A stretch of DNA of 64,000 nt, from assembly GCF_013149295.1 (NCBI RefSeq), contig NZ_JABGCB010000010.1:62001-126000 (forward strand), given 5' to 3'. Each line of letters begins with the position of its first letter. Position 1 is the first letter of the stretch. Source of the stretch: Novosphingobium sp. SG751A (GTDB lineage Bacteria; Pseudomonadota; Alphaproteobacteria; Sphingomonadales; Sphingomonadaceae). The translations under genes were made by a program, and so were the position numbers. Below the pieces are notes generated by a model. That model saw nothing but the letters and a program-made list of their open reading frames with translations, had not been told where the DNA came from and made no database searches. Below, piece by piece: positions 49,645 through 59,031 of the stretch.

Positions 49645-50688
49645 ATGAACGAAATGACCGCCATCAAGACGACCCTCAAGGATTGGGAATCGGATCAGGA
49701 AGTGCGCTGGTGCCCGGGCTGCGGCGACTATGCGATCCTGAAAGCTGTGCAGCGCACGTTGCCCGAACTGGGCGCGGATCCGGCAAAGACCGTGTTCGTG
49801 TCGGGCATCGGCTGCTCCAGCCGCTTCCCCTATTATGTGTCGAGCTATGGTTTCCATACGATCCATGGCCGCGCGCCCGCTTTTGCCACTGGCTTGAAGC
49901 TGGCCAATCCTGAACTCGACGTCTGGCTGGTGACGGGCGACGGCGATGGCATGTCCATCGGCGGCAACCACACGATGCATTTCCTGCGCCGCAACATCAA
50001 TTCGCAGATCCTGTTGTTCAACAACGAGATCTACGGCCTGACCAAGGGCCAGTATTCCCCCACCAGCCGCGAAGGCACCAGCAGCCCGACCACTCCGCTG
50101 GGCAGCGTCGACCGTCCGATGCAGCCTTGCGCTTTTGCGCTGGGCGCGGGCGCGCGTTTCATCGCGCGCGGCTTCGATACGTCGAAGAATCTGGGCGAAG
50201 TGCTGAAGGCTGCTCATGCGCATCAGGGCGCGGCTTTCGTGGAAATCTTCCAGAACTGCATCGTCTATAACAAGGACCGCTTTGCCGACTTCACCGAGAA
50301 AGCGGTGGCCGACACCCGCCAGCTCTGGCTGAAGGATGGCGAGCCGATGCTGTTCAACAAGGGCACGCAGGGCCTGCGCCTGAACACCGATCATCTGCAT
50401 CTGGAAATCGTCGATGTCGTCGATGGCGACTGGCAGGCGGTGGGCGTGCTGGTGCATGACGTCAAGAACCGTTCGATCGCGCATATGCTGGTCGAACTGC
50501 CGATGGCGCTGTTCCCGGTCGCTCTGGGCGTGATCTATGACGATCCGCGCCCGACCTATGAATCGGCCCTGCTCGGTCAGGATGCCGTGGCGCGCGAAGG
50601 CAAGGTGGCCAATCTCGCCAAGCTGCTCGCCAAGGGCCAGACTTGGACGGTGCAGCCGGAAGATCAGGGGCCTTTGTCAGGCGTTTAA
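49645..50688 (+). CDS. korB: 2-oxoglutarate/2-oxoacid:ferredoxin oxidoreductase, beta subunit
   Basis: A 347-residue TPP-binding beta subunit with WCPGCGDYAILKAVQ, SGIGCSSRFPYYV and the thiamine diphosphate motif TGDGDGMSIGGNHTMHFLRRN, then NEIYGLTKGQYSPTS. It follows korA by 12 nt. The pair lets the cell bypass or supplement pyruvate/2-oxoglutarate dehydrogenase using ferredoxin. Copy F of the repeat starts 6 nt after the stop. Confidence 0.94.
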   Translation: MNEMTAIKTTLKDWESDQEVRWCPGCGDYAILKAVQRTLPELGADPAKTVFVSGIGCSSRFPYYVSSYGFHTIHGRAPAFATGLKLANPELDVWLVTGDGDGMSIGGNHTMHFLRRNINSQILLFNNEIYGLTKGQYSPTSREGTSSPTTPLGSVDRPMQPCAFALGAGARFIARGFDTSKNLGEVLKAAHAHQGAAFVEIFQNCIVYNKDRFADFTEKAVADTRQLWLKDGEPMLFNKGTQGLRLNTDHLHLEIVDVVDGDWQAVGVLVHDVKNRSIAHMLVELPMALFPVALGVIYDDPRPTYESALLGQDAVAREGKVANLAKLLAKGQTWTVQPEDQGPLSGV

Positions 50689-50693
50689 GGCAG

Positions 50694-50904
50694 TTTGCCT
50701 CCGGCGGGCAAAGGGCCAAGACCCTTTGCAATCCCGTTCTGGTTGCGCCAAGGGTTTGACCGAGGCTGACCTTTGCAGCGTTTGAAATTGAAAGCCTGCG
50801 GCGCCTTACGGTAGCGCCGCAGGCTTTTATCATTCTATTGCCCTGTCGCGCCTACCACCCCAAATTGGGATTGCAGAGGCCCCCCGCCCTTTGCCCGCCG
50901 AGGC
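50694..50904 (+). repeat. Dispersed palindromic element, copy F
   Basis: M1 at 50694-50739 (TTTGCCTCCGGCGGGCAAA, AAAGGGCCAAGACCCTTT). M2 at 50791-50827 is a perfect 14-bp hairpin AAAGCCTGCGGCGC/GCGCCGCAGGCTTT with a 9-nt loop. Instead of M3, a second M1 copy follows in inverted orientation at about 50866-50904 (GGGATTGCAGAGG, then CCCTTTGCCCGCCGAGGC). Confidence 0.8.
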
Positions 50905-50969
50905 CATCTCTCTAAAATTTCCCCTTCTACCATCTTCCCACCTTATAGTTCCGCGCTACCCCCCGAAGG

Positions 50970-52343
50970 ATGACTCAACCCATCCTCCTCTGGTTTCGTC
51001 GTGATCTTCGCCTTGCCGATCAGGCGGCGGTGAGAGCGGCGGCGCATTCCGGCTTGCCGGTGATCCCGGTCTATGTTCTGGATGATGAGACACCCAAACA
51101 TCGCAAATTGGGCGAGGCATCGCGCTGGTGGCTGCATGGCTCGCTGGAAAGCCTTGCGCGCGATCTAGAGGCCATGGGCAGCCGGTTGATCCTGCGGCGC
51201 GGCGCGGCGGCGGAGGTCTTGGCGCAACTGGCGGCGGAGACGGGCGCGCGGGAAATCCACGGGTTGCATCATTACGAGCCTTGGTGGCGCAACGCCGAAA
51301 AAGCCATCAGACGCAAGGGTTTGAACCTGCACCTGCATGACGGCAATTTTCTGATCCCTCCCGGCAGTGTCACGACCGGGGCGGGGACGCCCTATAGGAT
51401 ATACACGCCGTTCTGGCGTCAGGTGCAATTGCGGATGCCACCCGCAGAGCCGGCACCCGCGCCCGCTAAAATCCCCGCACCCGAAACATGGCCAGCCGGC
51501 GATGATCTCAGCGACTGGTCCTTGCTGCCCACCCGCCCCGACTGGGCAGTGGGTTTCCGCGCTGAATGGACGCCCGGCGAGGGCGGCGCGGAGGATCGCC
51601 TTGAAGCGTTTCTTCCCCGCTCGAACCTCTATGAGGAGCGCCGCAACCTCCCTTCGCGCCCCGGCACCAGCCGCCTCTCGCCCCATCTGGCCTTTGGCGA
51701 GATCAGCCCGGCAACCTTGTGGCACGCGGCGATGGATCAGGGCGGATCGGTGGACGTGTTCCTCTCCGAATTGGGCTGGCGCGATTATGCGCAGAATATT
51801 ATTGCCGAATTTCCCGATTACGGTGCCCATTCGGCCAAGCCCGATTTCGACGTCATGCCATGGCGCGATGCCCCCGATGAGTTGAAGGCATGGCAGACGG
51901 GCATGACCGGCTACCCCATCGTGGACGCGGGGATGCGCGAATTGTGGGTGTCAGGCTGGATGCACAATCGCGTGCGGATGATCGTCGCCAGCTTTCTCAT
52001 CAAACATCTGCTGATCGACTGGCGCCATGGCGAGCAATGGTTCTGGGATACGCTGGTCGATGCCGATTATGGACAGAATGCGGTGAATTGGCAGTGGTCC
52101 GCCGGATCGGGCGTGGACGCAAACCAGTTCACCCGCATCATGGCCCCTTTGACCCAAAGCCCAAAGTTTGAGGCGGGCGATTATATCCGCCACTGGGTGC
52201 CCGAACTGGCCGATCTGGACGAGGGCGAGATCCACGATCCCACGCCGATCACGCGCCGCCGCCGCGCTTATCCGATGCCGATTGTCGGCCATGTAGAGGG
52301 GCGCGAAAGGGCGCTGGCAGCCTATAGGATGATGAAGGGATAG
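50970..52343 (+). CDS. phrB: Deoxyribodipyrimidine photolyase
   Basis: A 457-residue photolyase. It begins MTQPILLWFRRDLRLADQAA; an antenna-binding Rossmann domain is followed by the FAD domain with TSRLSPHLAFGEISP, FWDTLVDADYGQNAVNWQWSAGSG and NPF-like GVDANQFTRIMAPLTQS. The FAD and Trp-rich WQWSAGSG segment define class I CPD photolyases. It repairs UV-induced cyclobutane dimers using blue light. Confidence 0.93.
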   Translation: MTQPILLWFRRDLRLADQAAVRAAAHSGLPVIPVYVLDDETPKHRKLGEASRWWLHGSLESLARDLEAMGSRLILRRGAAAEVLAQLAAETGAREIHGLHHYEPWWRNAEKAIRRKGLNLHLHDGNFLIPPGSVTTGAGTPYRIYTPFWRQVQLRMPPAEPAPAPAKIPAPETWPAGDDLSDWSLLPTRPDWAVGFRAEWTPGEGGAEDRLEAFLPRSNLYEERRNLPSRPGTSRLSPHLAFGEISPATLWHAAMDQGGSVDVFLSELGWRDYAQNIIAEFPDYGAHSAKPDFDVMPWRDAPDELKAWQTGMTGYPIVDAGMRELWVSGWMHNRVRMIVASFLIKHLLIDWRHGEQWFWDTLVDADYGQNAVNWQWSAGSGVDANQFTRIMAPLTQSPKFEAGDYIRHWVPELADLDEGEIHDPTPITRRRRAYPMPIVGHVEGRERALAAYRMMKG

Positions 52344-52344
52344 G

Positions 52345-52417
52345 GAAAAAGCAGGCGCAACCGGCGGGGGTTCGTGGCGAGGGGCATGTCCACGAACGGC
52401 CGCCAGTCGCGCCTGCT
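52345..52417 (-). terminator. Long nested hairpin, terminator-like on the minus strand
   Basis: AGCAGGCGC (52350-52358) pairs with GCGCCTGCT (52409-52417). Inside, GTTCGTGG pairs with CCACGAAC. The bases next to the outer arm give TTTTT on the minus strand, so it can end the leftward purF/SDR transcript. On the + strand it lies 6 nt after phrB but has no T-tract. Confidence 0.6.
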
Positions 52418-52527
52418 ATAGGGCTCGGGCAGCAGCGCTTCGCACTAAATACGCTATGCCCGGTCGCCGATAGTAATCTGCGACATAGGCATATTCGCAA
52501 AATGCAATGAACTATACGTTGCTGATC

Positions 52528-53229
52528 TTAGTTAATGGTGATCCGGTGCGGGCTGGCGAAATCCTGTCCGACCAGCTCGACCACCGCGTCGGCCACGACC
52601 GAGGGGTCTTTGACACTCTTGGGATCTTCGCCCGGATAGGCCTTGGCGCGCATCGCGGTGCGGGTCGCGCGGGGATTAACAATCGCCACGCGCACGGCCG
52701 AAATATTCGCCACCTCCTGCGCATAACAGTCGAGCAGGACCTCCTGCGCGGCCTTGGTGGCGGCATAGGCGCCCCAAAAAGCGCGCGGCTGAGTCGCAAC
52801 CGTGGTGGTGATACCGATCACGCGCCCGGCCTCGCTCTTGCGCAACAGGCGGTCAAACGCGGCCAGCAGCGCCTGCGTGGCCAGCAGGTGAGTTGAAACC
52901 GCCTTGCCCAGCGCCTTCTGGTCAATATCGACCACCGGCATCAGTGTAGGCAGGATGCCCGCATTGACCACCATCACGTCCAGCTTGCCCCAGCGCCCCG
53001 CCACGGCCTCGGCAAGGCGAGCGATGGCGTCATGTTCGAGCAGGTCCATCGGGGCGATGGTGGCCGTGCCGCCCGCCTCGTGGATCGCCTGCTCGACGCC
53101 TTCGAGCGCCTTCGCATCGCGGCCCGTGATGATGACATGCGCGCCCGCCGCAGCCAGAGCCTGCGCCGTGGCCGCGCCGATCCCGCGGCTTGCGCCGGTG
53201 ACGAGAGCGATCTTGCCGGAAAGGTTCAT
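52528..53229 (-). CDS. Short-chain dehydrogenase/reductase
   Basis: A 233-residue SDR with cofactor motif TGASRGIGAATAQAL (residues 11-), NAGI in the active-site loop, catalytic Ser replaced or at TTTVATQ, and Tyr/Lys in WGAYAATKAAQEVLL. The pattern fits an NAD(P)H-dependent oxidoreductase; substrate is not predictable. The start ATG is 3 nt after the purF stop and is probably cotranslated. Confidence 0.85.
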   Translation of the reverse strand: MNLSGKIALVTGASRGIGAATAQALAAAGAHVIITGRDAKALEGVEQAIHEAGGTATIAPMDLLEHDAIARLAEAVAGRWGKLDVMVVNAGILPTLMPVVDIDQKALGKAVSTHLLATQALLAAFDRLLRKSEAGRVIGITTTVATQPRAFWGAYAATKAAQEVLLDCYAQEVANISAVRVAIVNPRATRTAMRAKAYPGEDPKSVKDPSVVADAVVELVGQDFASPHRITIN

Positions 53230-53232
53230 GGG

Positions 53233-54726
53233 TTAGGCCTCGGTCTCGCCCGCCACCGCATCGGCGTCATAGTCGGTCAATTGTGTCGGATATTCGCCGG
53301 TGAAGCAGGCGTCGCAGAATTGCGGGCATTTCGCATTACGATCCTGCTGGCCCACGGCGCGATACAGGCCGTCGATGGAAACGAAGGCAAGGCTGTCGGC
53401 CTGAATGTAATCGGCCATCGCTTCCAGATCCATCCGTGCGGCCAGCAGCTTGCTGCGCTCGGGTGTATCGACGCCATAGAAGCAGGAATGGTCGGTCGGC
53501 GGACTGGCGATGCGCATATGCACTTCGGACGCGCCCGCATCGCGCATCATCTGCACGATCTTGAGCGAGGTGGTGCCGCGCACGATCGAATCGTCGATCA
53601 GCACGATGCGCTTGCCCGCCACCAGCGCGCGGTTGGCGTTATGCTTGCGCTTCACCTCGGCATGGCGCTTGCTGTCGCCCGGCTGGATGAAGGTGCGGCC
53701 CACATAGTGGCTGCGGATGATGCCCAGTTCGAAGGGGATGCCGCTTTCGGCGGCATAACCGATGGCCGCAGGCACGCCCGAGTCGGGCACCGGCACGACC
53801 AGATCGGCATCCGCAGGCGCTTCCTTGGCCAGTTCGACACCGATCTGGCGGCGCGACTGATAGACCGATTGCCCACCCAGAATCGAATCAGGACGGCTGA
53901 AATAGACCTGCTCAAAGATGCAGGGGCGCGGGGCGCTGTCGCCAAAGGGGCGGTGGCTGGAAATCACGCCATTGTGATCGACCACCAGCAACTCGCCCGG
54001 CTCGACCTCGCGTTCGAAATCGGCGCCGACCACGTCAAGAGCTACGGTTTCGGAGGCAAACACCACCGAGCTGCCGATGCGGCCCATCACCAGCGGGCGG
54101 ATGCCCAGCGGGTCGCGGCAGGCGATCATGCCGGCCGGCGTGGTGCAGATCAGAGCATAGGCGCCCTCGATCAGGCGCAACGCATCGACGAAACGATCAA
54201 GCAGCGTGGGGTAGCGGCTGGTGGCCACGAGGTGGATGATGACCTCGGTGTCGGAGGTCGACTGGAAAATCGAACCCTTGTGCACCAGATCACGTTTCAG
54301 CGTCATCGCATTGGAAATATTGCCATTATGCGCGATGGAGAAACCACCGTCGGCAAGATCGGCAAACAGCGGCTGGATGTTGCGCAGGCCCGAACCGCCC
54401 GTGGTGGAATAGCGCACATGGCCCGAAGCCATCATGCCAGGCAGGTCGGCAAAGATGTCCTGATTCTTGAACACATGGGCGACATGGCCGATCCCGCGAT
54501 GGGAAAAGAATTCGCCGCCGTCAAAGCTGGTGATGCCGACCGCTTCCTGTCCGCGATGCTGCAGCGCATGCAGGCCGAGCGCCACCACCGAGGAGGCCGA
54601 GCGCGCGCCGATGACGCCGAAGATGCCGCATTCTTCATGCAGCGTGTCTCCGTCATCGCCCACATCCCATGGGGTTTCATCGCGGAAAGCGTCGGAAAGG
54701 GCGGCGTGTTGGCTGATGCTGGTCAT
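53233..54726 (-). CDS. purF: Amidophosphoribosyltransferase
   Basis: A 497-residue PurF. The first 32 residues form a propeptide-like region and the amide-transfer Cys is C33 (HEECGIFGVIG), so processing is expected as in Bacillus PurF. HALQHRGQEAVGI, VRYSTTGGSGLRNIQP, NGNISNA, LCTTP-like ALICTTPAGMIACRDPLGIRPL, RTFIQPGDSKRH and LIDDSIVRGTTS are all present. The C-terminal KCPQFCDACFTGEYP supplies iron-sulfur cysteines. It commits PRPP to purine synthesis. Confidence 0.95.
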   Translation of the reverse strand: MTSISQHAALSDAFRDETPWDVGDDGDTLHEECGIFGVIGARSASSVVALGLHALQHRGQEAVGITSFDGGEFFSHRGIGHVAHVFKNQDIFADLPGMMASGHVRYSTTGGSGLRNIQPLFADLADGGFSIAHNGNISNAMTLKRDLVHKGSIFQSTSDTEVIIHLVATSRYPTLLDRFVDALRLIEGAYALICTTPAGMIACRDPLGIRPLVMGRIGSSVVFASETVALDVVGADFEREVEPGELLVVDHNGVISSHRPFGDSAPRPCIFEQVYFSRPDSILGGQSVYQSRRQIGVELAKEAPADADLVVPVPDSGVPAAIGYAAESGIPFELGIIRSHYVGRTFIQPGDSKRHAEVKRKHNANRALVAGKRIVLIDDSIVRGTTSLKIVQMMRDAGASEVHMRIASPPTDHSCFYGVDTPERSKLLAARMDLEAMADYIQADSLAFVSIDGLYRAVGQQDRNAKCPQFCDACFTGEYPTQLTDYDADAVAGETEA

Positions 54727-54832
54727 GCGGGTGGATGCGACTCTTCGATGACAATGCGCCGTGGCGGCGCGGGGCGCGCGCATTTGGCGCTTGTTGCCCG
54801 ACAAAGCAAGGCCCCGGTGCATCACATATGAT

Positions 54833-56602
54833 TCAGGCCGCGATGGAGAGCCGGTCTCGGCCCGCACCCTTGGCCGCATAGAGCGCCTGATCGGCCTCGG
54901 CCATGGCGCCATCGGCGCAGGTGCCAAGCCGGGCAAGGCCGATGCTGGTGGTGACAAAGATTTCATGGCCGTCATAGACCGTGGCTGCATGGGCCAGTGT
55001 CTTGCCCAGACGCGCACAGATCCGTTCGCCCACCTCGATGCTGGCGCCGGGCAGCAGCAGGGCGAATTCCTCGCCGCCGATGCGCGCCAGCATATCGGTG
55101 CCGCGCAAGCCCTGACGAGCCACGGCCGCAAAGGTTCGCAAGACCGCATCGCCTGCTGCATGGCCATAGCTGTCATTGACGTTCTTGAAGAAATCAAGGT
55201 CGATCAGTGCCACGCAGCCGGTTTGCCCCCGCGCGATGCAGCCGTTGATCGTGTCGAGGAACAGGCGCCGATTGGGCAGGCCGGTCAACTCGTCGGTCAG
55301 CGCCGCGCGCGCCAGAGCGTTTTCATAGGCCTTGCGCTCGGACATGTCGCGCACCACGCTGACCACGCTTTCGACCTGTCCGGCCTCGTCCAGCACGGCG
55401 CGCATATGCGCCTCGTACCAGCGGGGCGCGGCATTGCGCGGCAGGCCCAGAAATTCGACCTCAATCGAATTGCCCTTGGCCGAAAGCGCGCGGCGATAGG
55501 CGTCCACCACCGCGCGGCGGTGGCGCGGCGCGACAAGGCGTAGCGCGGGATGGCCGATCATGCGCTTGGGGTCGCGCCGGGCCAGATGCTGGATCGAGGT
55601 CGAGGCAAAGCGGATCTTGCCTAAAGGATCGGTCGACAAAATGATGTCGGTCGAATTTTCCGCCAGCAGGCGATAGCGCGTCTCGCTCTCGCGCAGGCGG
55701 GCCAACAGGTGGCGCATATGCTGGATCGCGCTGGTCACCGGCATGATGGCCAGCGCGGTGGAGGCCAGATAGACCTGAAGGAATTGCAGTTGCCGCCCGA
55801 TGCTGTGTCCGCTTAACGCCAGCGTGCTGTCGCCCCCGCGCACAAACCACAGGCCGATCACCGCCAGAATGACATACATCAGCGAAAGCGTGGCCAGATC
55901 GACAAACACCGTCGATACCACCAGCAGCAGGATGGGCAGGAACAGCACAGGGATCATCGTTTGGGCAAAGCAGAGCGTGGCCACCACCGCCATCGCGATG
56001 GGAAAGCCCAGCGCCACCGGCCAGCGCGGACGGTCGAACAGAAACCGCCTGCCGCGCCGCTGCGAATGGGCCAGCACGGTGAAGCAGGGCAGGAAGATCA
56101 TCAGCCCAAGGCTGTGGCTGTAATACCAGTTGCGGAAATTCTGCAGTGCCTCGCCATGCCCGGCCATCGACAGGGCGACAAGGCTCAGGCTGGCGCCCAG
56201 CAGCGGGGTACAGACCGAGACGCCGAAGAGCAGGCCCATCAGCCAATTGAGCGAGCCGACCTGTTCGCTTTTGGGCAACAGGCGGCGCATCAGCAGTGCG
56301 GCCAGCACGGCTTCGGACATATGGGCCAGCGCCATGACCGGCACGGCGACCCATCCCGCGCCCCAGATCCCGGTTACCAGTGCCGAGGCCAGCGTACAGG
56401 CTGCAATCCGCGGCAGCCATCCCCGCGTTGAAACCGTGGCCAGCGATGCTGTCAGCACCGCCCCTGCGGGCCAGAGGAAGCTGTTTCCATGATCGATCTG
56501 GGCAAAGCTGGTGCCCAATTGCGCGCAAAGGAAATAGACCAGCCCCAGAATGGCAAAGCCGGGAGGCGTATGATCCTGGATTGGCGGAATGCGTAATTTC
56601 AT
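54833..56602 (-). CDS. MASE1-PAS-GGDEF diguanylate cyclase
   Basis: A 589-residue sensor cyclase. About eight membrane helices (residues 15-300) match the MASE1 sensory module (FLWPAGAVLTASLATVSTRGWLP, MIFLPCFTVLAHSQRRGRR). A PAS domain follows (YRLLAENSTDIILSTDPLGKI to VVRDMSERKAYEN), then GGDEF with RIGGEEFALLLPG. RGTD five residues before GGEEF is an intact I-site, so product feedback is expected. It is transcribed leftward, separate from purF by about 106 nt. Confidence 0.93.
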   Translation of the reverse strand: MKLRIPPIQDHTPPGFAILGLVYFLCAQLGTSFAQIDHGNSFLWPAGAVLTASLATVSTRGWLPRIAACTLASALVTGIWGAGWVAVPVMALAHMSEAVLAALLMRRLLPKSEQVGSLNWLMGLLFGVSVCTPLLGASLSLVALSMAGHGEALQNFRNWYYSHSLGLMIFLPCFTVLAHSQRRGRRFLFDRPRWPVALGFPIAMAVVATLCFAQTMIPVLFLPILLLVVSTVFVDLATLSLMYVILAVIGLWFVRGGDSTLALSGHSIGRQLQFLQVYLASTALAIMPVTSAIQHMRHLLARLRESETRYRLLAENSTDIILSTDPLGKIRFASTSIQHLARRDPKRMIGHPALRLVAPRHRRAVVDAYRRALSAKGNSIEVEFLGLPRNAAPRWYEAHMRAVLDEAGQVESVVSVVRDMSERKAYENALARAALTDELTGLPNRRLFLDTINGCIARGQTGCVALIDLDFFKNVNDSYGHAAGDAVLRTFAAVARQGLRGTDMLARIGGEEFALLLPGASIEVGERICARLGKTLAHAATVYDGHEIFVTTSIGLARLGTCADGAMAEADQALYAAKGAGRDRLSIAA

Positions 56603-56789
56603 GGATGGGGAATGTACGGATAAAAGGGTTAATTTCGTCTTTAGGCTGCATACCGAAAGGCGGGAAAACCCTTTCTATTGCGGAGTGTTTTGCCCGGATG
56701 TGGGATTGTGCGTTGCGCGCTTGGCGCCGCGCGCCTAAATCCTGCATCGGATGCCCGTTCGGGCCGCAGGAAACAGGCGCAATATTTCC

Positions 56790-58031
56790 GTGATTCTCAA
56801 TCGTTTTGAATGGACAGTGGCCAAACGCTATCTGCTTCCGGGGCGCGGCGAGGCCTTTATCGCATTGGTGGCCGGGATCAGCCTTGTGGCGGTTGCGCTG
56901 GGGGTGGCCGCGCTGGTCGTGGTGATGAGCGTGATGAACGGATTTCGCGCCGAACTGCTGGATAAGATCGTCGGGCTCAACGGGCATGCGATCATTCAGG
57001 CCTATGGCGGGCGACTCGATAATTGGGAACAGGTGCTCAAGGATGTCCGCGCCACGCCCGGCGTGGTCAAGGCCAGCCCGCTGATCGAACAGCCCTTGCT
57101 GACCACCTTTAACGGGCGGGTCGAGGCCATTCTGGTGCGCGGACAGACCGCGCCCGATATTGCCGCAATGAAGTCCAAGGTGATTTCCGGATCGATGGAC
57201 GCCATCACGCCCGACAGCGGCATGGTGGCCATCGGCGCCCGTCTGGCCGAAAGCCTTGGCGCGCGGGTGGGCGATTCCATCACCGTCATCAACCCCACCG
57301 GGCGCGACACGCCCTTCGGCACGGTCCCCCGCCAAGTGGCCTATCAGGTGGGCGCGATCTTCGAGGTAGGGATTTATGACTATGACAATGCCTTTGTCAT
57401 CATGCCGATTGCGGACGCGCAGACGCTGCTGCTGACCGGCGATTCCATCGGCATGATCGAGGTCAAGACCGACAATGCCGACAAGGCCGCCGAAATGCTG
57501 GCGCCTTTGGGCAAGAAACTGGCCGGGCAGGCGAAGATCACCGATTGGAAGGAGATCAACGCGCAATTGTTCGATGCGCTGGCGGTGGATCGGGTGGTGA
57601 CCTTTGTGGTCCTTTCGCTGATCGTGCTGGTGGCCTCGTTCAACATCCTTTCCAGCCTGATCATGCTGGTGCGGGCCAAGACGCGCGACATTGCGATCAT
57701 GCGCACTATGGGGGCTTCGCGGCGTTCCATCATGAAGATCTTCCTGACCATCGGCGCGGTCATCGGTTCGTTGGGGACCGGTGCAGGGCTGGTGCTGGGC
57801 TTTATCTTCCTGTTCTATCGTCAGAATGTGCTGAATTTCGTGCAGATGGTGACGGGCCAGCAATTGTGGGACCCCAAGATCCGCTTTCTGACCGAATTGC
57901 CCAGCCGTTCCGATCCGGTCGAGGTGATCGGGATCGTGGCGATGGCTTTGGGCCTGTCTTTTGTGTTCACCTTGTTCCCGGCCTTCAAGGCGGCGAGCAC
58001 GGACCCGGTGCAGGTGCTGCGTTATGAGTGA
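56790..58031 (+). CDS. lolC: Lipoprotein-releasing system permease LolC/E
   Basis: A 413-residue protein of the LolC/LolE family: [30 protein letters not shown], the first membrane segment ([27 protein letters not shown]), periplasmic region, and three C-terminal segments ending [22 protein letters not shown] at 56790 fits the usual family start ([16 protein letters not shown]) better than the ATG 13 codons upstream. With LolD it sorts lipoproteins to the outer membrane. The stop overlaps lolD by 8 nt. Confidence 0.9.
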   Translation: MILNRFEWTVAKRYLLPGRGEAFIALVAGISLVAVALGVAALVVVMSVMNGFRAELLDKIVGLNGHAIIQAYGGRLDNWEQVLKDVRATPGVVKASPLIEQPLLTTFNGRVEAILVRGQTAPDIAAMKSKVISGSMDAITPDSGMVAIGARLAESLGARVGDSITVINPTGRDTPFGTVPRQVAYQVGAIFEVGIYDYDNAFVIMPIADAQTLLLTGDSIGMIEVKTDNADKAAEMLAPLGKKLAGQAKITDWKEINAQLFDALAVDRVVTFVVLSLIVLVASFNILSSLIMLVRAKTRDIAIMRTMGASRRSIMKIFLTIGAVIGSLGTGAGLVLGFIFLFYRQNVLNFVQMVTGQQLWDPKIRFLTELPSRSDPVEVIGIVAMALGLSFVFTLFPAFKAASTDPVQVLRYE

Positions 58032-58728
58032 GGTTTTAAAGCTGACCGGCCTGACGCGGGCCTTTGAACAGGGCGGGGTGCGGATCGAGGTGCTGAAGGG
58101 CATCGATCTGTCCATCATGCCGGGCGAGATCGTCGCGCTGCTTGGCCCTTCGGGCTCGGGCAAATCGACGATGTTGCAGGCGGTCGGCCTGCTCGAGGGC
58201 GGCTTTGGCGGGCGGATCGAGGTGGCGGGGCAAGATGCCAGCGCGATGAACGGCGATCAGCGGACCGATCTGCGCCGCTCGTCCATCGGCTTTGTCTATC
58301 AGTTCCATCATCTGCTGCCCGATTTCACGGCAATGGAAAATGTCGTGATGCCCCAACTGGTCGCGGGCCATGTGCAGGGTGAGGCCGAAGGAAGGGCGCG
58401 CGAATTGCTGGGCGCGCTGGGCCTGTCCTCGCGCGTGACGCATCGTCCTAACCAATTGTCGGGCGGCGAGCAGCAGCGCGTGGCTGTGGCCCGCGCGCTG
58501 GCGAATCGCCCGCGTCTGGTGCTGGCCGACGAACCCACGGGCAATCTGGACGAGGCGACCGCCGACCGCGTGTTCGACGAATTCCTGCGCCTTGTGCGCG
58601 AGAGCGGCGCGGCAGCGCTGATCGCCACGCATAATGAGCGGTTGGCGCTGCGCATGGACAGGGTCTTGCGATTGCACGAAGGGCGATTGCATTATGAACA
58701 GGCGGCCAATTCTGAACAGACCGCTTGA
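58024..58728 (+). CDS. lolD: Lipoprotein-releasing system ATP-binding protein LolD
   Basis: A 234-residue ABC ATPase with Walker [26 protein letters not shown]-loop, signature [15 protein letters not shown] and Walker [14 protein letters not shown]. The LolD-type [14 protein letters not shown] is present. It overlaps lolC, so the pair is translationally coupled; no separate lolE is present in this operon, as is usual where LolC homologues pair with themselves. Confidence 0.93.
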   Translation: MSEVLKLTGLTRAFEQGGVRIEVLKGIDLSIMPGEIVALLGPSGSGKSTMLQAVGLLEGGFGGRIEVAGQDASAMNGDQRTDLRRSSIGFVYQFHHLLPDFTAMENVVMPQLVAGHVQGEAEGRARELLGALGLSSRVTHRPNQLSGGEQQRVAVARALANRPRLVLADEPTGNLDEATADRVFDEFLRLVRESGAAALIATHNERLALRMDRVLRLHEGRLHYEQAANSEQTA

Positions 58729-58785
58729 AGGTTAACAGCGTGCCCCCCACATGTGGGTGGAAGGGCGCAAAATAAGGAGAGATCC

Positions 58786-59028
58786 ATGACCAAACTGATC
58801 AACTGGCAGGAAACCGTGGCGCTGCATCTGGCCAACGATGGCGGCGGGTTGCTGGACGAGTTGAAGACGGTGCGGCGTGGTACTCTGGCCGATCTGGTGC
58901 GCTATATCGCGCTGCTCGAAGCGCCCGAACGCGAACGCTACGAGATCGAGCGCGTGGGCGATCACCGGATGAAGGTGGATGAAGTCATGGAGCTTTATGC
59001 TCGCCCCGATTTTCCCCATGCGGAATAA
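58786..59028 (+). CDS. Small conserved hypothetical protein
   Basis: An 80-residue acidic, helical protein (MTKLINWQETVALHLANDGGGLL), with a middle segment TLADLVRYIALLEAPERERYEIERVGD. AAGGAGAGATCC gives a strong ribosome site, so expression is likely. No function is known to me. It lies between lolD and the GNAT gene. Confidence 0.72.
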   Translation: MTKLINWQETVALHLANDGGGLLDELKTVRRGTLADLVRYIALLEAPERERYEIERVGDHRMKVDEVMELYARPDFPHAE

Positions 59029-59031
59029 GGC

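Noticed and set aside
47560..50484. A 974-codon open frame antisense to korAB
   Set aside because: It shows no recognised domains and mirrors the strongly coding korA and korB frames; long antisense frames are expected in GC-rich DNA with few TA-containing stops.
55461..58163. A 900-codon minus-strand frame overlapping the MASE1 cyclase and lolCD
   Set aside because: It covers two real genes in other frames and matches no domain.
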